Of a stretch of DNA of 5,120 bases, positions 1-5,083 are shown piece after piece; position 1 is the first letter of the stretch, and each line of letters begins with the position of its first letter. Source of the stretch: a bacterium (GTDB lineage Bacteria; Bacillota; Negativicutes; Acidaminococcales; Acidaminococcaceae); the NCBI GenBank assembly GCA_004562175.1, contig SFRS01000073.1, forward strand, positions 1 to 5,120. Reading direction: 5' to 3'. The position numbers were made by a program, and so were the translations under genes. A model generated the notes under the pieces. It did not search any database. It had not been told where the DNA came from and saw nothing but the letters and a program-made list of their open reading frames with translations.

Positions 1-849
1 CGCATGACGAAATATAAAAAATGGGATGCTTTTAAGGCCGAGGTGGGCATCAAGGTCAAGGCTGGCTCCGGCAGCAAAAGCTTTGTTACGGATACGATTG
101 TTTTCTTCCATAATGGCAATCTGAAGAAGAAGGACAAGGACGTTAAGGATCTGCCTGAAGAGCCAGTGGAGGAAGTGAGGCAATACCAAGGCAAAATCGC
201 CATCATAATCGATGATTGTGGTGCGGATATGGCCACAGTGCGCACTTTGCTTAACACAGGCCTGCCCTTCAGCTATGCAATTTTGCCCAACAAGGAGTTT
301 TCCAGTGATGTGCTGGAGATGGTCAAGAGTCGTGGCAAAGTGCCCATGCTGCATCTGCCCATGGAGCCTTTGAGCCGTAGCGCCATGAGTGAGGGCGGAC
401 GCACCGTGATGACAGGTAGTAGCGCTGCTACCCAGCAGGCTTTAGTGCGCAAGCATTTGAACAGTCTTCCCGGTGTTGTGGGCGTGAATAATCATCAGGG
501 CTCCAAGGCTACAGCGGACAAAGCAACCATGAAGGCGGTGCTGCAGGTGCTGAAGCAGGAAAACATGTTCTTTGTGGATAGTCGCACCAATTCTGCTTCC
601 GTAGCACGTGACATGGCTAAGCAAATGGGTGTAGCCACAGCACGCAATGATATCTTCCTGGATAATAGCAGCAATGTGGAGGATATTCGAAAGCAGGTTT
701 ACAAGGCCTTTGCTATGGCAGAAAAAAATGGCAGTGCCATTGCCATCTGCCATGCTCGTCCTAATACGGCCAAATGCTGGCAGCTTTATGCGGAGGAGTT
801 CAAAAAGAGCGGTATCACCTTTGTATCGGTGAATAAGCTACTGTACTAA
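1..849 (+). CDS. Divergent polysaccharide deacetylase family protein (YibQ-like), 5' end outside window
   Basis: Member of the divergent polysaccharide deacetylase family (Pfam PF04748, E. coli YibQ type), a NodB-like fold thought to act on envelope polysaccharide; the true substrate is unknown. Numbering from the first in-window Met (base 4), the family landmarks appear in order: IAIIIDDCG (about 65-73, paired Asp), HLPMEP (117-122), NNHQGSKAT (162-170), VDSRT (191-195) and CHARPNT (249-255). The usual forms of two of these are NHMGS and GHP, so Gln and Cys are local substitutions. The frame is open to the left edge (codon CGC at 1-3). The first 50 residues, ending in a Lys/Asp-rich linker, look like the tail of another domain, so the gene probably starts upstream, and a signal peptide or membrane anchor would lie there. 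It ends at TAA 847-849, 67 bp before the aminotransferase gene. Family assignment is firm; start and activity are not. Confidence 0.85.
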   Translation, partial: RMTKYKKWDAFKAEVGIKVKAGSGSKSFVTDTIVFFHNGNLKKKDKDVKDLPEEPVEEVRQYQGKIAIIIDDCGADMATVRTLLNTGLPFSYAILPNKEFSSDVLEMVKSRGKVPMLHLPMEPLSRSAMSEGGRTVMTGSSAATQQALVRKHLNSLPGVVGVNNHQGSKATADKATMKAVLQVLKQENMFFVDSRTNSASVARDMAKQMGVATARNDIFLDNSSNVEDIRKQVYKAFAMAEKNGSAIAICHARPNTAKCWQLYAEEFKKSGITFVSVNKLLY

Positions 850-861
850 GCTAGTAATGGC

Positions 862-889
862 GTCAGCTGCATTCATTTTTGCAGGTGAC
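862..889 (+). other. Intergenic imperfect inverted repeat (hairpin)
   Basis: The arms GTCAGCTGCA (862-871) and TGCAGGTGAC (880-889) pair over 10 positions with a single G/G mismatch at 866/885, around an 8-base loop. It lies between the deacetylase stop and the aminotransferase start. No T-run follows, so it is not a standard intrinsic terminator. It could be a weak or Rho-assisted terminator, an mRNA-processing or stability hairpin, or a protein-binding site near an unseen aminotransferase promoter. Confidence 0.5.
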
Positions 890-916
890 AATTAGCATAA
901 AAAGAGGTAGAAGAAA

Positions 917-2164
917 ATGTCAATTTATGTGGATGAAACAATTGCCAAATATGAAAAGTATATCAATCCGGCTCAGGCCAAGCTGTTTCGCTTCATGGGC
1001 TTGGACAGCGTGGAGGCCAGTGCTTCTGGCTGGACCATCACGGATAGCGAAGGCCAGAAGTTTATAGATTGCTTAGGTGGTTATGGTATGTTCGCTTTGG
1101 GGCATCGCCATCCCAAGGTAGTAGAGGCCGTGGAGCGGGAGCTCCACGGCATGCCCATGTGTGGCAAGGTCCTCTTTAATCGGCCCATGGCCGATTTGGC
1201 AGAGGCCTTGGCTGAGATTACACCGGGCGCACTGCAATATAGCTTTTTTGTGAATAGCGGTACTGAGGCTGTGGAGGGCTGCTTGAAAATTGCCCGCTTG
1301 GCCACCAAGCGCAGCAAGTTTGTGGCCGCGAAAAATGCTTTTCACGGCAAAACCTTTGGTAGCCTAACGGCTACCGGGCGCGATTTATATCGCGAGCCCT
1401 TTAAGCCTTTGTTAAATGGCTTTACTCATGTGGAATATGGTGACGCTGAAGCCTTGGCTGCAGCAGTGGATGAAGAGACTGCGGCTGTGATTTTAGAGCC
1501 CATTCAGGGCGAGGGTGGCATCATCGTGCCGCCGGCAGGGTATCTGCGCCGAGCAAAGGAAATTTGCGAGGCCAAGGGTGCACTTTTCATCGCTGACGAG
1601 GTGCAGACCGGCATCGGTCGCACCGGCGCTTGGTTCGGTGTGAATGCTGAGGGCGTGGAGCCTGACTTGATGGCCTGCGCTAAAGCCTTGGGCGGCGGCG
1701 TAATGCCAATTGGTGCCATCATCGGCACTGAGCGCGCTTGGCAGGGCCTTATCGAAGCACCTTTCCTGCATACCTCCACCTTTGGCGGCAACCAGTTGGC
1801 TTGCGCTGCCGGTGTGGCAGCTATCCAAGCCATCAAGGAGGAGAACCTGCTGGAGCGCGGCCGGGAAGCCGGCGCGTATTTGAAGGCTGGCTTGGAAAAA
1901 ATCGCTGCGGAATTTCCGGAGGTTATTACCGAGGTGCGCGGTCGCGGCATGATGCTGGGCATCGAGCTCACCAAAGAGGGTGCTGGTGGTATGCTCATGA
2001 GTCTCATGATTATGAAGCACATCATCGTGGCTTATACCTTGAATAATCCCAAGGTTATTCGCATGGAGCCTCCTTTGGTTATGCCTAAAGAGGTTATTGA
2101 TCATGTGCTAGAAGAGTTCCGTGACGCGGTGAAGCAAACAGCCGACGTCATTGAAGATTTATAA
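917..2164 (+). CDS. Class III PLP-dependent aminotransferase, putrescine aminotransferase-like
   Basis: A 415-residue cytoplasmic fold-type I, class III aminotransferase (ornithine/GABA/putrescine group) that moves an amino group from an omega-amine or amino acid to a 2-oxo acid using pyridoxal phosphate. Visible landmarks are the phosphate-binding SGTEAVE (114-120), AFHGKTFG (141-148) with the residues that stack on PLP, ADEVQTGIGRTG (226-237) with Asp227 facing the pyridine nitrogen, Lys256 in AKALGGGVMPIGA as the Schiff-base lysine, HTSTFGGN (285-292), and RMEPPL (382-387) near the C-terminus. YTLNNPKVIRMEPPL resembles the end of E. coli YgjG (putrescine aminotransferase). The protein is shorter than YgjG at the N-terminus, so GABA, ornithine or another amine remains possible. 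The start at ATG 917 follows AGAGGTAG (903-910). The SRPBCC gene begins 22 bp after its stop, so the two are probably co-transcribed. Val and Glu codons favour GTG and GAG, unlike ndk. Confidence 0.9.
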   Translation: MSIYVDETIAKYEKYINPAQAKLFRFMGLDSVEASASGWTITDSEGQKFIDCLGGYGMFALGHRHPKVVEAVERELHGMPMCGKVLFNRPMADLAEALAEITPGALQYSFFVNSGTEAVEGCLKIARLATKRSKFVAAKNAFHGKTFGSLTATGRDLYREPFKPLLNGFTHVEYGDAEALAAAVDEETAAVILEPIQGEGGIIVPPAGYLRRAKEICEAKGALFIADEVQTGIGRTGAWFGVNAEGVEPDLMACAKALGGGVMPIGAIIGTERAWQGLIEAPFLHTSTFGGNQLACAAGVAAIQAIKEENLLERGREAGAYLKAGLEKIAAEFPEVITEVRGRGMMLGIELTKEGAGGMLMSLMIMKHIIVAYTLNNPKVIRMEPPLVMPKEVIDHVLEEFRDAVKQTADVIEDL

Positions 2165-2172
2165 TCATCCAA

Positions 2173-2178
2173 AAGGAG
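2173..2178 (+). promoter_or_regulatory. Shine-Dalgarno deciding the SRPBCC gene start
   Basis: AAGGAG sits 8 bases before ATG 2187. A longer reading from TTG 2151 would overlap the end of the aminotransferase gene, would place this Shine-Dalgarno inside the coding region, and has no equally good site of its own. The ATG at 2187 is therefore preferred. Confidence 0.8.
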
Positions 2179-2186
2179 TAAGAAAA

Positions 2187-2621
2187 ATGCCTTACGTTGA
2201 AGTAAAAGAAACCATCAAAGCTGCTCCGACTAAGATTTATGAAATCATTAAGGACATGCCTGCTTATCCTAATTTCATGAAGGATTTGGTGAGCGTGGAG
2301 GTTTTGGAGCGGGGCGAGAACTACACCATTTCCCATTGGGTGAGCAATGTGGATGGTCGCAAAATTATTTGGACCGAGCGGGACACCTTTTTTCCGGAGC
2401 AAAATAAAATCACCTATGCCCAAACTGAGGGCGATTTAAAGCGGATGGAGGGTGAATGGAATATTGTGCCCCAAGGCGAGGAGTGCGAGGTAACACTGTC
2501 CGTGGACTTTGAATTTGGCATTCCTATGATTGCAGGTTTGCTCAATCCCATTTTAAAGAAAAAAGTTCGTGAAAACAGTGAAAATATGTTGACATCTATC
2601 AAAGAGCAAATTGAAAAATAA
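2187..2621 (+). CDS. SRPBCC (START-like/Coq10-RatA type) ligand-binding protein
   Basis: A 144-residue single-domain protein of the SRPBCC helix-grip superfamily, of the kind annotated as polyketide cyclase/dehydrase or Coq10/RatA-like. The N-terminal strand MPYVEVKETIKAAPTKIYEI leads into the first helix and the family-typical PAYPNFMKDLVSVEVLERG. A run of beta strands follows (about 45-110; WTERDTFFPEQNKITYAQ, then EGEWNIVPQGEECEVTLSV). A long C-terminal alpha helix (about 118-144) closes the pocket. Such proteins bind lipids, quinones or polyketide-like ligands, or act in small-molecule chemistry; no catalytic residues can be assigned by eye. There is no signal peptide or membrane segment, so it is cytoplasmic. 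It follows the aminotransferase by 22 bp, suggesting a functional link that is not described for this pair as far as I know. The name RatA (ribosome association toxin) should not be taken as a function here. The htpX promoter -35 box lies in its last codons. Confidence 0.8.
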   Translation: MPYVEVKETIKAAPTKIYEIIKDMPAYPNFMKDLVSVEVLERGENYTISHWVSNVDGRKIIWTERDTFFPEQNKITYAQTEGDLKRMEGEWNIVPQGEECEVTLSVDFEFGIPMIAGLLNPILKKKVRENSENMLTSIKEQIEK

Positions 2622-2639
2622 GCAAGCTCTTGTTATAAT
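2611..2639 (+). promoter_or_regulatory. Strong sigma-A-type promoter for htpX
   Basis: TTGAAA (2611-2616), a 17-bp spacer and a perfect TATAAT (2634-2639). The -10 is preceded by TGT, giving an extended -10 TGn element. Transcription should start near 2646. The -35 box overlaps the end of the SRPBCC coding sequence, so htpX can be expressed independently of the aminotransferase operon. Confidence 0.75.
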
Positions 2640-2647
2640 AAAAGCAG

Positions 2648-2659
2648 CACCTTTAGGTG
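2648..2659 (+). other. Small inverted repeat at the predicted htpX transcription start
   Basis: CACCT (2648-2652) and AGGTG (2655-2659) are exact inverted arms around TT, starting a few bases after the predicted +1. It could be a 5'-end stabilising stem or a compact operator. It does not match the HrcA CIRCE element or the CtsR heptad repeat. Confidence 0.35.
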
Positions 2660-2700
2660 TGAACTATGATTATGATTTTGCTTGAGGAGGATTTTTTTTA

Positions 2701-3537
2701 ATGAAAACAGCTATGCTTATGGCACTGATGACCATGCTGCTCATGGCTATTGGTGACTACTTTGGCGGCTTGCAGGGCATGACCATTATGCTAGTGTTTG
2801 GCGTGGTTATGAACTTCTTTACCTATTGGAATAGCGATAAATTGGTTTTGGCTCATTATCGTGCCCAAGAGGTGAACGCCCGCACCGCTCCTAGACTTTA
2901 TGCTATTGTAAAACGCTTGGCCGATCGCGCTAAGCTGCCCATGCCCAAGGTGTACATCATTGACAGCCCTGTGCCCAACGCTTTTGCTACCGGCCGTAAC
3001 CCGGAGCATGCTGCTGTAGCAGTAAATACTGCTTTGGCCGACCTTTTAGATGAGGATGAATTGGCAGGTGTATTGGCCCATGAATTGAGCCACGTGAAGC
3101 ACCGCGACATTTTGATCAGCACTGTGGCTGCTTCTATGGCTGGTGCCATCTCCACTATTGCTCAATGGGGCATGTTCCTTGGTGGTGGCCGCGATGAGAA
3201 TGGTGAAAGCCGCAATCCCTTTGCAACTATTCTGGTTATGATTTTGGCTCCTATGGCTGCAGCCCTGATTCAAATGGCTGTGTCTCGCTCTCGTGAGTAC
3301 ATGGCTGACAAATCCGGCGGTGAGCTGTGTGGCAATCCTAACGCTTTGGCCGATGCACTGCTGAAGATTGAAGCCTTTGCACGTCGTCGTGTAATGCCCG
3401 GTGCTACCGAGGCTACGGCTCACATGTTCATCATCAATCCTTTCTCCGGTGTGAACCTGAAGCAATTGTTCAGCACCCATCCGCCCACAGAAGAGCGTGT
3501 ACGTCTGCTCCGTGAGCAAGCTCGTGCTATGCGCTGA
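2701..3537 (+). CDS. htpX: HtpX membrane zinc metalloprotease (M48 family)
   Basis: A 278-residue integral cytoplasmic-membrane endopeptidase of family M48B that degrades misfolded or damaged membrane proteins, complementing FtsH in organisms where this was studied. Two N-terminal hydrophobic helices (about 4-20 and 27-43) precede the catalytic domain. The zinc motif HELSH is at 127-131 (His127, Glu128, His131), with the probable third ligand Glu199 in SREYMAD. Two more hydrophobic segments follow the motif (about 138-160 and 174-195). The C-terminal FSTHPPTEERV (257-267) is the M48 signature. Upstream landmarks PMPKVYIIDSPVPNAFATGR (80-99) are also typical. Length matches the family. The start is ATG 2701 after GAGGAGG (2684-2690), with a slightly long 10-base, T-rich spacing. 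It has its own promoter and about 55 bases of leader. No classical heat-shock operator (CIRCE or CtsR box) is visible. No clear intrinsic terminator follows it. Confidence 0.96.
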   Translation: MKTAMLMALMTMLLMAIGDYFGGLQGMTIMLVFGVVMNFFTYWNSDKLVLAHYRAQEVNARTAPRLYAIVKRLADRAKLPMPKVYIIDSPVPNAFATGRNPEHAAVAVNTALADLLDEDELAGVLAHELSHVKHRDILISTVAASMAGAISTIAQWGMFLGGGRDENGESRNPFATILVMILAPMAAALIQMAVSRSREYMADKSGGELCGNPNALADALLKIEAFARRRVMPGATEATAHMFIINPFSGVNLKQLFSTHPPTEERVRLLREQARAMR

Positions 3538-3558
3538 GACTAAATTAGTGTAAATTTG

Positions 3559-3587
3559 TTGGCAAAAGCTCCCATCTTTAGTATAAT
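3559..3587 (+). promoter_or_regulatory. Strong sigma-A-type promoter for the ndk leader/structured RNA
   Basis: TTGGCA (3559-3564), a 17-bp spacer and a perfect TATAAT (3582-3587). Transcription should start around 3593-3595, some 218 bases before the ndk ATG, so the transcript includes the whole structured region. Short arms TCCCA (3570-3574) and TGGGA (3594-3598) flank the -10, of unclear meaning. Confidence 0.75.
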
Positions 3588-3593
3588 ATAGTG

Positions 3594-3790
3594 TGGGAAT
3601 AATGTGATTGGCTAGAAAATACCAGATACGATGCGTGGCGACAAGCCACGACCCATGTGGTCACAAGCGCAGTGCAGTGAGCACATGTTGGTCGCGCTGT
3701 GCCCTTGGGTGCGACGGCGTATAAATAATACTCCTAGGAGCCACAACGAAGTAGATGGTGCTTTATAGGCAATCTGTTAGATAAAAATAT
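3594..3790 (+). ncRNA. Putative structured 5' leader or small RNA upstream of ndk, family unknown
   Basis: The 274-bp gap between htpX and ndk has no convincing gene, but downstream of a strong promoter it holds nested complementary segments. P1: GATTGGCTA (3606-3614) with TAGGCAATC (3766-3774), 8 of 9 pairs. P2: ATACG (3626-3630) with CGTAT (3718-3722). P3: CGTGGC (3634-3639) with GCCACG (3645-3650), loop GACAA. P4: ACCC (3651-3654) with GGGT (3707-3710), enclosing CACAAGCGC (3662-3670) with GCGCTGTG (3694-3701), one bulge, and then GTGC/GCAC (3672-3675/3681-3684). The core is GC-rich between AT-rich flanks. No T-run ends it before ndk, so a cis-acting leader is favoured over a free RNA. I found none of the conserved motifs I know for T-box, SAM, cobalamin, TPP, FMN, purine or glycine riboswitches, nor for tmRNA or RNase P. 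A diverged 6S-like RNA, or a palindromic intergenic repeat, remains possible. Confidence 0.5.
3731..3736 (+). promoter_or_regulatory. Candidate anti-Shine-Dalgarno segment in the ndk leader
   Basis: CTCCTA (3731-3736) is the exact complement of TAGGAG (3798-3803), the core of the ndk Shine-Dalgarno. The same bases form half of the 10-bp palindrome CTCCTAGGAG (3731-3740), giving an alternative pairing. A six-base match to a purine-rich site can arise by chance, so this is a hypothesis. Confidence 0.3.
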
Positions 3791-3811
3791 AAAAGTATAG
3801 GAGAGATTCCA

Positions 3812-4231
3812 ATGGCTATTGAAAAAACTTTTATTCTGGTTAAACCCGACGGCGTAAAAAAGAACCTGGTTGGCAACATTTTGGCTCGCTTTGAAGCAAA
3901 AGGCCTGAAAATCGTTGCTTTGAAAATGATTGTTGCTCCCAAAGAAGTTGCTGAAACTCACTATGCAGAGCACAAAGAAAAACCCTTCTTTGGCGAATTG
4001 GTTGACTTCATCACCTCTTCTCCGCTGGTTGCTGCTGTAATCGAAGGCGAAAACGCTATTAAAGCAGTTCGTCAACTGAACGGCGCTACTAATCCGCTGG
4101 AAGCTGTTCCTGGCTCCATCCGTGGTGACTATGCTCTGAGCATTGGCGAAAACATCGTTCATGGCTCCGACAGCCCGGAAGCTGCAGCTCGCGAAATCGC
4201 TAACTGGTTCAAACCCGAAGAAATCTGCTAA
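3812..4231 (+). CDS. ndk: Nucleoside diphosphate kinase
   Basis: A 139-residue cytoplasmic kinase that moves the gamma-phosphate of ATP to other (d)NDPs through a phosphohistidine intermediate, balancing nucleotide pools. The active-site histidine is His117 in NIVHGSDS (114-121). Other conserved residues are Lys11 in LVKPDGV, Tyr51, Arg87, the GATNP segment (91-95), Arg104 in GSIRGDYA, and Asn114. Length is that of a standard bacterial Ndk, usually a hexamer or tetramer. The start is ATG 3812, with AGGAGAG (3799-3805) upstream. Codon choice differs clearly from the neighbours: 11 of 12 Lys are AAA, all Glu but one are GAA, and Val never uses GTG. That bias suggests high expression rather than foreign origin. 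It is probably transcribed from the promoter at 3559-3587 with a long structured leader, and it ends at the terminator at 4256-4292 as a single-gene unit. Confidence 0.98.
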   Translation: MAIEKTFILVKPDGVKKNLVGNILARFEAKGLKIVALKMIVAPKEVAETHYAEHKEKPFFGELVDFITSSPLVAAVIEGENAIKAVRQLNGATNPLEAVPGSIRGDYALSIGENIVHGSDSPEAAAREIANWFKPEEIC

Positions 4232-4255
4232 TTTTTAGTTGTTCTTTGAAAAATA

Positions 4256-4292
4256 CCCCCATGTTCATAGCTTTCTACATGGGGGTTATTTT
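4256..4292 (+). terminator. Intrinsic terminator of ndk
   Basis: CCCCCATGT (4256-4264) pairs perfectly with ACATGGGGG (4277-4285) across a 12-base loop, followed by TTATTTT. The 5' flank GAAAAATA would supply a U-tract on the opposite strand, so it may work in both directions. Confidence 0.88.
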
Positions 4293-4316
4293 CATAGTGG
4301 GGCTTATACTTTAGAT

Positions 4317-4331
4317 AACAAGGGGCTTGTT
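4317..4331 (+). other. Perfect inverted repeat upstream of the adenosyltransferase gene, possible operator
   Basis: AACAAG (4317-4322) and CTTGTT (4326-4331) are exact inverted arms around GGG. The repeat lies between the ndk terminator and the adenosyltransferase gene and touches the candidate -35 box, the position expected for a repressor site. A short RNA hairpin is the alternative if transcription begins further upstream. No regulator can be named. Confidence 0.35.
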
Positions 4332-4358
4332 GTTTAAACTATAACTCTCACATATACT
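4330..4358 (+). promoter_or_regulatory. Candidate promoter for the cobalamin adenosyltransferase gene
   Basis: TTGTTT (4330-4335), a 17-bp spacer and TATACT (4353-4358). Transcription would start about 4365, leaving a very short leader of some 17 bases before ATG 4382. A competing -10, TATAAC (4340-4345), lacks a good -35. The upstream terminator means the gene needs its own promoter, which supports the presence of one here. Confidence 0.4.
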
Positions 4359-4381
4359 TAAGTGATGAAAGGATGATTATC

Positions 4382-4894
4382 ATGAAAAAAGCTGCTGTTT
4401 ACACTCGTACCGGCGATAAAGGTACCACTGGCCTGTACACTGGTGAGCGTGTTCCTAAGCAATCCCTGCGCGTGGAAGCCTATGGCACTGTAGATGAAAT
4501 TACTTCTGCTTTGGGTTTGGCACGTTCCCAAGCAACCCGTGAGGATGTTAAGGAAACCATTTTCAATGTACAAAAGCTGCTCATGAGCGTGATGGCTGAT
4601 ATTGCTAGTCTGAACCTGCCCGAGCCCTACATCAAGGAAGAGCATGTAAAGCTTTTTGAAAGCACCATTGATAAGTTTGATGCATTGTTACAACCTTTGG
4701 GACACTTCATTATTCCCGGTGACACTGTAGCTGCTGCTGCCTTGGACATTGCTCGTACCACAACTCGTCGTGCTGAGCGCTGCCTGCTGCGTTTGGCAGA
4801 AACCGAAGAGGTTAACCCCAATGTACTGATTTGCTTGAATCGTCTGTCCGACCTGTGCTTTATTTTGGCACGTGTAGAAAGTGAAGTAAAATAA
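4382..4894 (+). CDS. pduO: PduO-type cob(I)alamin adenosyltransferase
   Basis: A 170-residue cytoplasmic enzyme that transfers the 5'-deoxyadenosyl group of ATP to cob(I)alamin (or the cobyrinic acid diamide precursor), forming coenzyme B12. The PduO-type family (PF01923) is trimeric and unrelated to CobA and EutT. Diagnostic motifs are the ATP-binding YTRTGDKGTTGLYTGERV (7-24), VEAYGTVDE (31-39), ARTTTRRAER (124-133) and NRLSDLCFILAR (153-164). Length fits the single-domain form; there is no added C-terminal domain as in longer PduO proteins. The start ATG 4382 is preferred to the in-frame ATG 4373 because AAAGGA (4368-4373), 8 bases upstream, is the Shine-Dalgarno and overlaps the earlier ATG. 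No pdu or cob genes adjoin it, so it is probably a general B12-activating enzyme, for example for methylmalonyl-CoA mutase. No B12 riboswitch is visible upstream. The symbol refers to the family. Confidence 0.93.
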   Translation: MKKAAVYTRTGDKGTTGLYTGERVPKQSLRVEAYGTVDEITSALGLARSQATREDVKETIFNVQKLLMSVMADIASLNLPEPYIKEEHVKLFESTIDKFDALLQPLGHFIIPGDTVAAAALDIARTTTRRAERCLLRLAETEEVNPNVLICLNRLSDLCFILARVESEVK

Positions 4895-4909
4895 GTAGTT
4901 CATGCAAAG

Positions 4910-4943
4910 ACTCCCATTGTCATTTGGCGATGGGAGTTTTTTT
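4910..4943 (+). terminator. Intrinsic terminator of the adenosyltransferase gene
   Basis: ACTCCCATTG (4910-4919) pairs with CGATGGGAGT (4928-4937), including one wobble, around an 8-base loop. The T-run occupies 4937-4943. It is a classical Rho-independent terminator 15 bases after the stop codon. Confidence 0.93.
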
Positions 4944-5004
4944 GATGCCAGGGATCCTCTTGCTAAATATAAAAACATAAGTTTGTTATCTAGATGCTTT
5001 GGCC

Positions 5005-5033
5005 TTGCGGTGCCCTCGTTATTGGGGTATAAT
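5005..5033 (+). promoter_or_regulatory. Promoter for the gene beginning at 5084
   Basis: TTGCGG (5005-5010), a 17-bp spacer and a perfect TATAAT (5028-5033). Transcription is predicted near 5040, giving a leader of about 45 bases. It lies downstream of a strong terminator, consistent with a new transcription unit. Confidence 0.65.
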
Positions 5034-5083
5034 TGAGGTAGATTTAAGCAAAAATACTAGCTTTGGACAAGGGGAGGTGCAGT

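Noticed and set aside
850..916. Promoter for the aminotransferase gene
   Set aside because: TAGCAT (893-898) is a weak -10 candidate and nothing like a -35 box lies 16-18 bp upstream.
1493..2104. Long open frame on the minus strand opposite the aminotransferase
   Set aside because: It lacks a recognisable family or expression signals and lies wholly opposite a well-conserved gene; explained as a shadow of its codon structure. The same holds for minus-strand frames at 442-753, 3046-3519 and 3734-4162.
2151..2186. TTG 2151 as an upstream start for the SRPBCC gene
   Set aside because: It would overlap the aminotransferase gene end and place a good Shine-Dalgarno (2173-2178) inside the coding region; ATG 2187 fits the Shine-Dalgarno and the family N-terminus.
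3538..3600. Intrinsic terminator for htpX at TCCCA/TGGGA (3570-3598)
   Set aside because: Only five pairs around a 19-base loop that contains the ndk promoter -10, and no T-run follows.
3626..3722. tRNA, tmRNA or RNase P RNA in the GC-rich block
   Set aside because: There is no T-loop GTTCGA-type motif, no CCA end, and none of the conserved RNase P or tmRNA segments.
4373..4381. ATG 4373 as the start of the adenosyltransferase
   Set aside because: This ATG overlaps the Shine-Dalgarno AAAGGA for ATG 4382 and adds only three residues ahead of the conserved MKKAAVYTRTGDKG start.
4293..4381. Cobalamin riboswitch before the adenosyltransferase gene
   Set aside because: The gap after the ndk terminator is under 90 bases, too short for the roughly 200-base element, and no B12-box sequence is visible.
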